Source: Magnetococcales bacterium DCbin4 (GTDB taxonomy: Bacteria > Pseudomonadota > Magnetococcia > Magnetococcales > UBA8363). Taken from it: 64,000 nucleotides of DNA. Positions 33,401-42,812 of this stretch are shown here, piece after piece (positions within the stretch are counted from its first letter, which is position 1; each line of letters starts with the position of its first letter). Made by a program: the position numbers and the translations under genes. Below the pieces are notes generated by a model. It was not told the DNA's origin. It ran no database searches and saw only the letters and a list, made by a program, of their open reading frames with translations. The DNA lies in NCBI GenBank assembly GCA_002753735.1, contig PEAN01000002.1, forward strand, positions 29,530-93,529, written 5' to 3'.

Positions 33401-34427
33401 ACAAGACGCCTCAAAGACAAAGAGTGAATCGTAGAATGTAAAAAATAAGATCAATTAATTTCATGCATGATGGATCAACTACCTAACCCTTCAGCCATAG
33501 AAGACTCAATATTATTATTTATATTGCAATTCGTGGAACGCCTGCATGACACCGTTCCTTGCATGTTATTAAGTTAATTGTGTGCCGTATTGATCAAGTC
33601 CCGGATCCCAGTAACAGCGATTTCGTTGGCTTGGAGGAGATGGAATCTTGCCAGTGATCTGAAGCGCATGGGTGGGAACCCCCTCCTCCCCGGGTCCTGG
33701 AGCATCATTCCCATAACCATGATCCTGCGCAGGAATGGGGCTTCAAAAGCAAAAACCGTTTCCATTCTGCATGCCATTCCGGAAACAGGCGTCGATTCCG
33801 TGGCCATCGCCTGAAGCTTGCAGCCTCCCCTGCTGCCCATCACCCGGCCCATGGCGGCCATCCTCAGTGCCATCGCATCAGGCGCATTGGAATTGTTCCG
33901 CCAAGAAAAAACGGATGAACCCTTTTTATTGGGGTCACCGAAACCAGTTATGGAAAAGCATCCACACAGTTGCCAATCCCGGTTCTCCCCATCGCTCCCC
34001 CTCCCAATCACACCACCCAATCGTCCCCAAGGCGACTGCCTTCACGGTCGCCGATCCCGCAACCAATCTGGCAACCCTCGTTGTCGCATACCCGACGTTG
34101 AAACTCCGCCTCATGGCTACTTATTGATCTGGAATCGTTGGCAGTGCCTGATTTCCAGGTATATTGGTCGATGAAGTCATCATAACTGTCGCATCCCCCA
34201 CTCGCCTCAATCTCCCATGAAACCCAACCAGAAACCCACCTTGCCTTGATACGATCCGCGCAATGTAAAATCTCTTGACATAGAGTACAAATTGGCGTCA
34301 CAATTCGCCCTCGCCAAGATTTGTGACCTTTATTAATCATTCATATATATTTTGCATCCCCCTGGTCCTGCCGCGCCTCATGATCCTTGGATTCATCCCA
34401 GGGTCGTATTTCTCGCCTGGAGCAACC

Positions 34428-36461
34428 ATGCCCGCTGATCAAATCATTCAACCCTCAGACCCTCGATATCACCTGTTGGAAAGAGAGTTGAAACAAACGC
34501 TTTCGAAAAATTTGAATGGCATGGACAAAACATATCCAATGCTTGCCAAATTGCTGCGAAAGAAGGTAGGGGAAGAAAAATTTACAATAAAAGCCACTAC
34601 GTCCAATGGAAAGATGACCAGTCTGATTCTTCGCCTGGGAAACTATCAATCGTATGAAATGCTCAATCCAAATATTCAGGAAAATATTGAAAAACGCATG
34701 AGCAATTTGGATATCAGAACCACGATACCCTTAATCATCGGCGTTGAATCCGGTTACGATTATTTGGTCCTCAATGACTTTACCAGGATTACTGATACTA
34801 TTTCTCGTGACTTGAAGATCGAAAGACCGGTCTATGTCATCGAACCTTTGCTTGAACGCTTTCTCATCATCCTGTTCATGTTTGACCTGCGTCCGATTTT
34901 TGAGGAAGAACGATTTTTTTTCTTTGTCGGAGAAGATGCCATCCTTCAGTTTGCTAATTTCTTTAGAAATCCAGACGTCATGTTTCCCAATATATTTATT
35001 TACATCAACGATGAAAAATTAATGTCGGAAAAAATTAATCGTCTACTCTTGAAATGCATCGATCAACGCAAACAGAATCTTCTCATCAACATTGAACGTG
35101 TTCAATCCCATTATCAATCCCTGCCCCCTTCCTACTGGCAGACAAGTTACGGTCCCAATCCAGGACGTCCCCTTCGCATTATCAGTTTGACTTCCCGTTT
35201 CACCACATTCCTACAATATGCGACCCGTGATATTCTTGAGGGATTTCAGAAGTTAGGACATGAAACCAAGATCCTCATCGAACAACACAACACCCATAGG
35301 ATCAATACCCTGTCCACATTCGCCGCTTTTGCCGATTTCAAACCTGACATGATTTTTCTCATGGATCACTTCCGTTGGGAACACGACTTCCGTTTCATGG
35401 ACCAGGTTCCCGTTGTCACATGGATCCAGGATGCCCTGGACAATATTCTGACGGACCGCACGGATATTCATTTGACCGATAGAGATTTCGTTTTTTGTTT
35501 TTCCAACCTGTGGCTCAGAGATGGCACCTTCAACCGCCCATTCTATCAGGGTAAGAAAATTCACTTCCTCCCCGTCGGTATCAACACTAAATTTTTTCAT
35601 CCCGAGAAAGAAATTGCTAGAGAAATTGATGTCCTTTTCGTAACACATCTGATCAATCCAATACGAACTTTGCTAACCTTTCGGAATCCATCTTCGAATA
35701 CTTCCAAAGAACGCGAAATAATCACCATTGAAGACTTTAAGATCGATCATGACACCATGCAGCAGGTGTGCAGAGAAATCATCCATAATTTCGATACACT
35801 GACCTACCAGCAACTGTGCGAGTACGTCGTCCGTCCCGATTTATTGCAGATTCTGGGAAAAAATGCATTCGAGAAATATGGTATTGACGGTGATCGGGTT
35901 CCCAAATCATTCCTGTCTGGCATCGAATCCCCCATCTGCATGGAACTGCTTACCCTGATCAAAGCCATCCCCATGATTCATCTGTTTAAAAATGGGATTA
36001 ACGTTCAGATCTATGGAAGAAACTGGGACCGGTTCACTGAATTGAAACCCGCGCTCAAAGGACCGGCAAATAATGGTTTCGAGTTGAACCGTTTGATGAA
36101 CAAGTCGCGCATCTGCATCAACAACAGCGCTGGCACCTCGCTGCATATGCGGGCTTTGGAAATTTTGGGATCAGGTGGTTTCCTGATGACCCGAAGAATT
36201 CAAAAGGAACATGATACGGCAAGCATTCTTGATTTTTTCACCGAAGGCGAAGATTTCGTGTTTTTCGACAATGAAGTGGATCTACTGGAGAAGACCCGAT
36301 ATTTTCTCACGCATGAATCCATCCGTCAAACCATCGCCGAACAAGGATATCGCAAAGCCTGCCTCACCTTTGGCTATGATGCTTTGGCACGAAACATATT
36401 GGACGTCGTATCCCGGGGTGTAATGAATCCGTCTTCTGACAGACAAGGTGTTGACACATGA
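34428..36461 (+). CDS. CgeB-like glycosyltransferase with large N-terminal extension
   Basis: 677 residues from ATG 34428 (GGAG seven bases upstream); earlier in-frame ATG codons add an unlikely leader. The N-terminal ~250 residues are unfamiliar. From ~270 the protein is a GT-B type transferase of the CgeB/YkvP kind: RPLRIISLTSRFTTFLQYATRDI, PDMIFLMDHFRWEH, and the C-terminal LNRLMNKSRICINNSAGTSLHMRALEILGSGGFLMT...LLEKTRYFLTHESIRQTIAEQGYRKA. This C-terminal motif binds the sugar nucleotide. Donor and acceptor are unknown. It is coupled to the next gene by ATGA. Confidence 0.78.
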   Translation: MPADQIIQPSDPRYHLLERELKQTLSKNLNGMDKTYPMLAKLLRKKVGEEKFTIKATTSNGKMTSLILRLGNYQSYEMLNPNIQENIEKRMSNLDIRTTIPLIIGVESGYDYLVLNDFTRITDTISRDLKIERPVYVIEPLLERFLIILFMFDLRPIFEEERFFFFVGEDAILQFANFFRNPDVMFPNIFIYINDEKLMSEKINRLLLKCIDQRKQNLLINIERVQSHYQSLPPSYWQTSYGPNPGRPLRIISLTSRFTTFLQYATRDILEGFQKLGHETKILIEQHNTHRINTLSTFAAFADFKPDMIFLMDHFRWEHDFRFMDQVPVVTWIQDALDNILTDRTDIHLTDRDFVFCFSNLWLRDGTFNRPFYQGKKIHFLPVGINTKFFHPEKEIAREIDVLFVTHLINPIRTLLTFRNPSSNTSKEREIITIEDFKIDHDTMQQVCREIIHNFDTLTYQQLCEYVVRPDLLQILGKNAFEKYGIDGDRVPKSFLSGIESPICMELLTLIKAIPMIHLFKNGINVQIYGRNWDRFTELKPALKGPANNGFELNRLMNKSRICINNSAGTSLHMRALEILGSGGFLMTRRIQKEHDTASILDFFTEGEDFVFFDNEVDLLEKTRYFLTHESIRQTIAEQGYRKACLTFGYDALARNILDVVSRGVMNPSSDRQGVDT

Positions 36462-37594
36462 AGAAAATAGCAATTTTTCTCCCTTCTCCCAGCCCCTTTC
36501 ATCGTGCCCTGCTCCAACAATTGACCGAAGCCTTCACCCATCTGGGTCTGACCGTACAGGGTGGAACCACCCTGTTGGCAGAAGAGAAACTCCTCGAATT
36601 CTGCCGAATATTCCAGCCCGATGTCCTGTTTGAAATGAACCGCTGCCGTTGGGAGATTCCTTCCCTCCCCTCCACCATCATCCATGTTTCCTGGATCGTC
36701 GATACGCTGGGGCGCAAAATGGAACAATTGGGGGGTAGTGAACTGCTTTATTTTTTCGGTTACAACTGGTTTGCCGGTTACCCGCACAAAAATGGCGGCA
36801 TCGTGGATTGGTTGCCACCCGGCAGTTGCCGCCGGACCTATCATTTCGATTCCTGGCATGAAGGGATCCACCCCAGTTCATTCGTCGGTCACATTTCCTT
36901 TCCCTGGACCCGGGCCGAGCTGGGACGACCACTGACGGCAGCACCCGATCCGATCATTCGTTTCGGCGATCTGTTGCCCGTCTATGAACAAAGCCTGGAT
37001 CAAACCTCTCAACAGGGTTTTGCCAATGATGATTATGTCCAGCTCGCCATCAAATCCCTGAAAGAACGGTTTCCAGTTCACCCAGTCCTCGACAAGGTTC
37101 TATATTATGACATTGGTTGCCGCGTCATCCGGATGCGCAATCGCAACCAGTTGTTGCATCTGGCGCTCTCGACCCGATTCGCCCCGGTCATCCATGGCAC
37201 CGGGGGTTGGGAAGCCTGGCCAGAGTATCGCCCCTTTTTCAAAGGACCGCTGGAACAACCGGCCGATGTATGCCGTCTTTATCAAAATTCCCGCCTCAAT
37301 CTCCATGAAGGGGTCGGCATCCACTTCCGGTCCATGGATTGCATGTCTGCCGGTGGTGTTCTTTTTTACCTTGCATCTCCAGATGATGATCAACCGGGTG
37401 GCATCAATACCCTGTTTGATCCCGGGACACATTTTGTATCGGTAACCAAAGAAAATTTCATCGAACACTACCATGAACTGATGAACCAGCCGGAACAACG
37501 GAAAACCATCGCCCAACAGGCGGCCCGGGAAATTCATGCCCATCATACCTGGGAACATCGTGCCGCAAAGATCATGGCTGACTTGAACCGGTGA
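36458..37594 (+). CDS. CgeB-like glycosyltransferase
   Basis: 378 residues. Similar overall plan without the N-terminal extension: a short Rossmann start (KKIAIFLPSPSPFHRALLQQL), FQPDVLFEMNR, VSWIVDTLGRK, and a C-terminal NSRLNLHEGVGIHFRSMDCMSAGGVLFYL...INTLFDPGTHFVSVTKENF...QAAREIHAHHTWEHRA, the CgeB-type domain. Start codon overlaps the previous stop. It probably adds a second sugar in the same pathway. Confidence 0.78.
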   Translation: MKKIAIFLPSPSPFHRALLQQLTEAFTHLGLTVQGGTTLLAEEKLLEFCRIFQPDVLFEMNRCRWEIPSLPSTIIHVSWIVDTLGRKMEQLGGSELLYFFGYNWFAGYPHKNGGIVDWLPPGSCRRTYHFDSWHEGIHPSSFVGHISFPWTRAELGRPLTAAPDPIIRFGDLLPVYEQSLDQTSQQGFANDDYVQLAIKSLKERFPVHPVLDKVLYYDIGCRVIRMRNRNQLLHLALSTRFAPVIHGTGGWEAWPEYRPFFKGPLEQPADVCRLYQNSRLNLHEGVGIHFRSMDCMSAGGVLFYLASPDDDQPGGINTLFDPGTHFVSVTKENFIEHYHELMNQPEQRKTIAQQAAREIHAHHTWEHRAAKIMADLNR

Positions 37595-37628
37595 ACGATC
37601 TGCCGCCGCCCTATTGTCGAATGGAACC

Positions 37629-38711
37629 ATGAACGATTTCTACGCATCGACGGTTCATAACCGGATCAATTCGGATGCCGAATCAACCCGACAACGGTAT
37701 CGGCAAAGAATTGCCCGGGAACTCTCCTGGATGGGCTGGCGGGAGGAAGCGATTGCCGGAAAAACCATTTTCGATGTCGGAACGGGATGGCAGGCACTGA
37801 CCTTCATTGAACTGGGGGCACGCGAAGTTCATCATCGTGATCTCAGCAGCGCCCAGGTCGATGCCCTGAACCGGGAAATGACACGGCGTGGAATCGGCAA
37901 TCTTCATTCCCGTCAAGGAGATTTGTGTTCTCCCTGGGATGTGGACGGTGCATTTGATTTAATCTTTCTGCTGGGGGTGTTTCACCACCTGGCCGATCCT
38001 GGTGCCATGCTGGAGCAGGCGCTTGAACGGTTGAAACCGGGAGGATCGCTCTATTTACGTCTCTACCGCTCCGGCACCTGGAGTCGCTGGCTGACCGCCC
38101 ATCTGCGTCCCGTCGCAGCCACTTTGAGTCCGTCCCTCATGGAACGGGTGTATACCCTGCAATTTCCCCTTGAACTGCAGCGGGATGGAAGCTTTCTGGG
38201 CAACATGCTGGATGATTTGTTCACCCCGGTCTGGGGTGCCTTTCACCCGGAAACATTTCTGCACAATGCAGCGTTCGCCGGGGGAAGCATCAAGACAGAG
38301 GAAGATCGATACCATTGGGATTTTTCAGACCGGGATGAAAATTTTCGCGTCCTGTTCACCCGTTCGCCTCAGGGATCGACCGCAGACAGGGCGACCCGCA
38401 ACCAACATCCCGTCGTCATCGCTCCGGTCGATCAACGCACCCTTCCCCTGACCGATCCCCAAGCCCGGCGCATCGGTCACCTGCTGCAACAATCCATGGA
38501 CGCTCTGCTTGAACAATCCCATGAATGGGAACGGGCCTGCGCTCTTCTGACCCTGTATCGGCTGGTACGGCGGTTTCACGGTCTTTCCTATTTCACCCTG
38601 AGCCGTCCCGAACCTTCTTCCATATCTGCTTTCGTCGGTGACCTGCAACGGAAGCGGTTGGAATCCCTCGAAATCCTACTTCAACGTTGGGGGAGTTCTG
38701 AATCTCGATGA
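37629..38711 (+). CDS. SAM-dependent class I methyltransferase
   Basis: 360 residues from ATG 37629. The SAM-binding motif I is KTIFDVGTGWQALTF, with DLSS (motif II position), DLIFLLGVFHHLADPGAMLEQALERLKPGGSLYLRLY as motifs post-I and III. The second half, after ~residue 190, is a separate helical region probably binding the acceptor. The substrate is likely a sugar or lipid-linked glycan, given its place in the operon. Its stop overlaps the next start. Confidence 0.85.
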   Translation: MNDFYASTVHNRINSDAESTRQRYRQRIARELSWMGWREEAIAGKTIFDVGTGWQALTFIELGAREVHHRDLSSAQVDALNREMTRRGIGNLHSRQGDLCSPWDVDGAFDLIFLLGVFHHLADPGAMLEQALERLKPGGSLYLRLYRSGTWSRWLTAHLRPVAATLSPSLMERVYTLQFPLELQRDGSFLGNMLDDLFTPVWGAFHPETFLHNAAFAGGSIKTEEDRYHWDFSDRDENFRVLFTRSPQGSTADRATRNQHPVVIAPVDQRTLPLTDPQARRIGHLLQQSMDALLEQSHEWERACALLTLYRLVRRFHGLSYFTLSRPEPSSISAFVGDLQRKRLESLEILLQRWGSSESR

Positions 38712-40396
38712 ATGTTCTCGGTATCACCTCAAGCGCCGAAAGTGGCGCAGCACTTTTTATCGACGATCTTCCCGTGGCCGCGGTCAATGAGGAACGGCTG
38801 TCCCGCAAAAAGCTCGACGGTTCCTATCCCCACCTGGCCATCGACTGGTGTCTGCAATCGGCCGGATTAACCCCCGAAAAAATCGACCGGATCTGTTATG
38901 GCTTCAGCCAGGGGTTTGCCCCGGGCGAAACCCTGAGTGGTCTGTTCGAACGCGCCATTGATGGCTATGGCAATGACCCCGAAGCGTTACAGATCATCAA
39001 GGAACGTCTGGTGGTCGAACACCGTGTCGATGCGCAGGCTCGCGATGATTTTTTTGCGCACACCCGAAATAAATTTCCCGCAACCATTCCCATCCATCAT
39101 TGCAACCATCATGAAACCCATCGCGCCGCTGCCTTTTTCCCCTCGCCATTTGCCAGGGCATTGGTCATCACCGCCGATGGCCGGGGCGATTATCTATCGC
39201 TGACCATCTCCCGGATGGAACGCAATCCCAATCGGACAGAACTGCTTTATCGCGCCTACAATTGGGAAAGCCTGGGCTACCTCTATGGACGGGTAACCCA
39301 TCTGTGCGGCTTCACACCCAACCGCCACGAAGGAAAGGTGATGGGTCTGTCCGCCGTTGGCAATCCCGAGGTTGCCCTCCCCCTGATGCGGCGCATGATC
39401 GATCTGGATGCCTCCGGAAGGATCAAGAGTCACCCCGGTCCCTATTATCGCCCCTTCTTCACCCATTTTTCCGATGCCCTCCTCCAGGAAGCCGCCCTGT
39501 TCTCTCGCGAAGATCTGGCAGCGGCGGTTCAAAGGCATCTGGAAACAATCGTCCTCGAATTATTGACCCGTTTTCTGAATCAAACGGGTCTGCGCCATGT
39601 GTGCATGGCGGGTGGGGTTTTTTCCAACGTCAAACTCAATCAAAAAATTCGGGAACTCCCTGGATGCGACGAAGTGTTTGTCTATCCCAACATGACCGAT
39701 GGCGGCATCTGTGCCGGAGCGGTCTATGATTGGATGTTCAAAAACAACCGACCGCCCCACCCTTCTTTCCCCAGTCTGTACCTGGGACCGCGGATTGATG
39801 TCGAAAAGTTGCGAAATCTCCTCGAACAGGCACAGGTCCATCCCACCCGTCCGGAACCTTTGATCGCAACTGTCTGTCAACTCCTGGATGAGGAAAAAGT
39901 GATCGGTCTGGTCCAGGGCGGCGGTGAATTCGGTCCCCGTGCATTGGGCAACCGCAGCATGCTGTGTTCACCAAGGAATCCCGGCAAATGCGATGAAATC
40001 AATCAACGTCTCAGCCGAAGCGAATTCATGCCCTTCGCCCCATCCATCGCCGAAGAACTGGCAGAACGGTGCCTGGTGGGATATGCCTCCGATGCCATTT
40101 CAGCACGACATATGACTTTAAGTTTCCATGCCACGGAGGAGATGGCCCGAACATCCCCGGCGGTCGTGCATGTGGACCAAAGCGTCCGTCCACAGGTCGT
40201 ACGTCATGCCGACAACCCGTTTTTCCATGATCTATTGCTGGCTTGGCATCAAAAAACCGGAGTTTCAAGTTTGCTCAACACCTCGTTCAATCGCCATGAA
40301 GAGGCCATTCTCAGTTCCGAGGAAGATGTGTTGGCAGCAGTCAAGGAAGGGTTCATGGACGCCCTGGTGTTCCCCCCCTACCTTCTGATCCTGTAA
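38708..40396 (+). CDS. NodU/CmcH-type carbamoyltransferase
   Basis: 562 residues. MNVLGITSSAESGAALFIDD and AVNEERLSRKK start the ASKHA-like N-terminal domain; HHCNHHETHRAAAFFPSPF supplies the metal-binding histidines; GRVTHLCGFTPNRHEGKVMGLSAVGNP, HVCMAGGVFSNVKLNQKI and the C-terminal VIGLVQGGGEFGPRALGNRSML are diagnostic of the family. These enzymes transfer carbamoyl from carbamoyl phosphate, through carbamoyl-adenylate, to a sugar hydroxyl, as in Nod factors. Here the acceptor is presumably the glycan made by this operon. Confidence 0.92.
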   Translation: MNVLGITSSAESGAALFIDDLPVAAVNEERLSRKKLDGSYPHLAIDWCLQSAGLTPEKIDRICYGFSQGFAPGETLSGLFERAIDGYGNDPEALQIIKERLVVEHRVDAQARDDFFAHTRNKFPATIPIHHCNHHETHRAAAFFPSPFARALVITADGRGDYLSLTISRMERNPNRTELLYRAYNWESLGYLYGRVTHLCGFTPNRHEGKVMGLSAVGNPEVALPLMRRMIDLDASGRIKSHPGPYYRPFFTHFSDALLQEAALFSREDLAAAVQRHLETIVLELLTRFLNQTGLRHVCMAGGVFSNVKLNQKIRELPGCDEVFVYPNMTDGGICAGAVYDWMFKNNRPPHPSFPSLYLGPRIDVEKLRNLLEQAQVHPTRPEPLIATVCQLLDEEKVIGLVQGGGEFGPRALGNRSMLCSPRNPGKCDEINQRLSRSEFMPFAPSIAEELAERCLVGYASDAISARHMTLSFHATEEMARTSPAVVHVDQSVRPQVVRHADNPFFHDLLLAWHQKTGVSSLLNTSFNRHEEAILSSEEDVLAAVKEGFMDALVFPPYLLIL

Positions 40397-40452
40397 CCGG
40401 ACCACAACTCGGACTGTGACGGCGACTTGGTTTGCGTTCAAGGGGAACGTCC

Positions 40453-41631
40453 ATGAATCGACACCATGATGCACCAGAGGGCAACGGACGGATGTGTCTG
40501 TACCGGCGCGTCACCGATATCCCCTCCCCACCCTGTCTGCACCCTTGGAGTGATGTATGGATCAATGCGGCAGGATGGGTATCATGTTGCCCCCAAAACC
40601 GAATGTGGTGGGGCAACCTGCGTGAAACCCCGTTGGAGCGGCTTTGGAATTCGGACCGGGCAGGTCGGGTTCGCCGCAACATTGCCAGTGGATGCTACCA
40701 GGAGGCCGGGTGTGATCGAGAATGTCCCTACCTTCGCAATTCCTTTCAGGGACCAGCACACGCCCCTCCGGTTTTGGAATTGATCAATCCCGAATTTTTT
40801 GACCCGATGGATGGTTCGGATTATTCAAAGAACATCAAAGAGGTCGAGACCGCCTACCGGGAACGTCAGGAACATTTAACCTGCCAACCACTCTTTGTGG
40901 ATCTTCAAACCACCGTCCGCTGCAATTCCGACTGTTTCATGTGCCAGCAACCCCATCGGGATGAAATGCATCTCCCCATCGCCCTGATGGAATCTCTGGC
41001 GCCTTATCGGGCAACCGCCGGATTTTTCCGCTGGCAGGGTGGGGAATCCTTTATCAGGAAAGATTTTACCGCATTTTTGGAACGCTTTGATGACCCGGAT
41101 CACCCCCATTGCCGCCGTTCAGTGATCAGCAACGGTTCCTTTCTGGGTGCCGAGCTGCTCAAGCGTCTGATTCTTGTTGACCGTCCCCCGTTTTTCCTGA
41201 TTTCCATGGATGCCGTCAGCGAAGAGTGTTACCGGAACATCCGCCGGACCACCAATCATGCCAAGGTCATGACCGCCCTGGAAACCCTGTCCCAACTGCA
41301 AATCACCCTCGGACGAACCGATCTGGTGACCTGGAACTATGTGGTGATGAAATCCAATTTCAGCGAGATGGCGTTGGCCATGGACTTGGCGGAACGATGG
41401 GGCATCAACCTCAACTTTGCCCCACTGCAAGGGAAATACCCGGAGGAAAACCTGTTTCTTTTTCCCGAACTCATGGATCGGGAAGAACTATTGCTTCGCC
41501 TGGCGGACATGGAAGACCGCGCCAAAGAACTCCGGGTCCGAATCACCGGATTTTCCGGCATGCGGCAACGTGTATCCAACCGGGACACGTTCAGGTCGGA
41601 CCAGCCCGAAACCATCATCCCAACCCCTTGA
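40453..41631 (+). CDS. Radical SAM protein with SPASM-like cysteines N-terminal to the core
   Basis: 392 residues from ATG 40453 (GGGG nine bases upstream). Residues 28-91 look like a SPASM/twitch segment, CLHPWSDVWINAAGWVSCCP, then GNLRETPLERLWNS and cysteines C81, C87, C91. The radical SAM motif CNSDCFMC comes after it (C157, C161, C164), followed by FFRWQGGESFIRKDF and ISMDAVSEECYRNIRRTTNHAKVM. In most SPASM proteins the order is the reverse. Context suggests modification of a sugar or lipid-linked intermediate, possibly an epimerisation or dehydration. The substrate is unknown. Confidence 0.8.
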   Translation: MNRHHDAPEGNGRMCLYRRVTDIPSPPCLHPWSDVWINAAGWVSCCPQNRMWWGNLRETPLERLWNSDRAGRVRRNIASGCYQEAGCDRECPYLRNSFQGPAHAPPVLELINPEFFDPMDGSDYSKNIKEVETAYRERQEHLTCQPLFVDLQTTVRCNSDCFMCQQPHRDEMHLPIALMESLAPYRATAGFFRWQGGESFIRKDFTAFLERFDDPDHPHCRRSVISNGSFLGAELLKRLILVDRPPFFLISMDAVSEECYRNIRRTTNHAKVMTALETLSQLQITLGRTDLVTWNYVVMKSNFSEMALAMDLAERWGINLNFAPLQGKYPEENLFLFPELMDREELLLRLADMEDRAKELRVRITGFSGMRQRVSNRDTFRSDQPETIIPTP

Positions 41632-41648
41632 TCAAGGGAGAACCCACC

Positions 41649-42791
41649 ATGGAACCCATGCAACCTTCAAACAATTCCCCCCCGCGATGGAAGGTTCCCT
41701 TCATTGATCTGCGGGCGACCTGGGCCAGGGAACGTCATGATCTGCTGGGCATCATGGACGAAGTTGCTGCCGATGCGCGTTTCATCCTGCGTCAAGAGGT
41801 CGAAGAACTGGAGTCCCGTGCCGCCGCCTTTCTGGGGGTCAAGTACGCCGTCGCCGTCGGCAACGGCACCGATGCCATCACGCTTGGACTGAAGGTGGCC
41901 GGGGTTGGACCGGGGGATGAGGTGATCACCGTCGCCCACACCTTCGTAGCCACCATCGCCAGCATCGTTCACTGTGGTGCCACCCCGGTCCTGGTGGATA
42001 TCGGAACCGATTTCCTCATGGACCCCCAACGCCTGCAGGAGGCCATCACCCCGCGTACCAAAGCGGTCATCCCGGTTCACCTGAATGGCCGTTGCTGCGA
42101 CATGGAACACATTCTTGCCATTGCTGCACGTCATGGAATTCAGGTCATCGAAGATGCCGCTCAAGCCTTCGGTGCCACGCTGGATGGCAAACATGCCGGA
42201 TCGTTCGGCTTGACCGCCGCCTTCAGCTTCCATCCCATGAAGGTTCTTTCCTGTTGTGGTGACGGCGGTCTGGTGACGACCAACGATGAAGGGTTGGCCG
42301 AACATGTCAAACGGCTGCGTCACCATGGACAACGCAACAAAACCGAAATCGTCCATTTTGGCGTCAACAGCCGGCTGGACAATCTTCAGGCGGCCATTCT
42401 CCTGTACCGGCTGGACCGACTCAAAGAGACGCTTGCCCGCCGTCGACACATTGCCCAAAGATATCATGCCGGGCTGTCTGCCGCCCGCGGGATCACGCTG
42501 CCACCGCACCCCGGCAACCCCGGCGACCGGTATCAGGATATTGTCAGCACCTTTGTCATCCGCGTTCCCGACCGGGATGCCATGCAACAACATTTGACGC
42601 AACAGGGAATTGAAACCTTCGTTCATTGGTCACCGCCACTGCATCAAAGAAAATCCCTGCACTTGAGCGCATCCCTGCCGGTAACCGAAGCGGTCAGCGA
42701 CCAGGCGCTTTCCCTTCCGGTTTTTCCGGAAATGACCGATGAACAGGTCGACTGGGTGATTCGATCGATTCTGAACCGGGACCACGCGTGA
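41649..42791 (+). CDS. DegT/DnrJ/EryC1 family sugar aminotransferase
   Basis: 380 residues from ATG 41649 behind GGGAG. PLP-dependent sugar aminotransferase with VPFIDLRA near the start, GNGTDAITLGLKVAGVGPGDEVITVAHTF, IEDAAQAFGAT, and the PLP lysine in FSFHPMKVLSCCGDGG (K198). C-terminal RLDNLQAAILLYRLDRL and the FVHWSPPLHQ motif are typical. It converts a keto-sugar nucleotide to an amino sugar. It follows the radical SAM gene by 17 bases and precedes the epimerase, suggesting dedicated synthesis of a rare amino sugar. Confidence 0.93.
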   Translation: MEPMQPSNNSPPRWKVPFIDLRATWARERHDLLGIMDEVAADARFILRQEVEELESRAAAFLGVKYAVAVGNGTDAITLGLKVAGVGPGDEVITVAHTFVATIASIVHCGATPVLVDIGTDFLMDPQRLQEAITPRTKAVIPVHLNGRCCDMEHILAIAARHGIQVIEDAAQAFGATLDGKHAGSFGLTAAFSFHPMKVLSCCGDGGLVTTNDEGLAEHVKRLRHHGQRNKTEIVHFGVNSRLDNLQAAILLYRLDRLKETLARRRHIAQRYHAGLSAARGITLPPHPGNPGDRYQDIVSTFVIRVPDRDAMQQHLTQQGIETFVHWSPPLHQRKSLHLSASLPVTEAVSDQALSLPVFPEMTDEQVDWVIRSILNRDHA

Positions 42792-42812
42792 TCGAGAAAC
42801 ACAAGGAATCTC

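Larger units (their letters stand above)
32787..34427. other. Long gap with repeats and degenerate sequence, no supported gene
   Basis: About 1.6 kb separate moaA from the glycan operon. It contains a 250-bp inverted-repeat element at 33002-33251 inserted into the first unit of a duplicated sequence (units at 32968 and 33318). From ~33.57 to 34.32 kb open frames occur on both strands, but none has a ribosome site, a consistent frame or a recognisable domain. I regard the latter as remnants of older genes. Confidence 0.5.

Noticed and set aside
33574..34020. 148-codon minus-strand ORF in the long gap
   Set aside because: No start site, no recognised domain, and overlapping open frames on the other strand of similar quality.
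41667..42626. Long 319-codon reading frame antisense to the DegT aminotransferase
   Set aside because: It mirrors a highly conserved gene on the other strand, has no ribosome site and no domain pattern; such antisense frames are common in G+C-rich codons.
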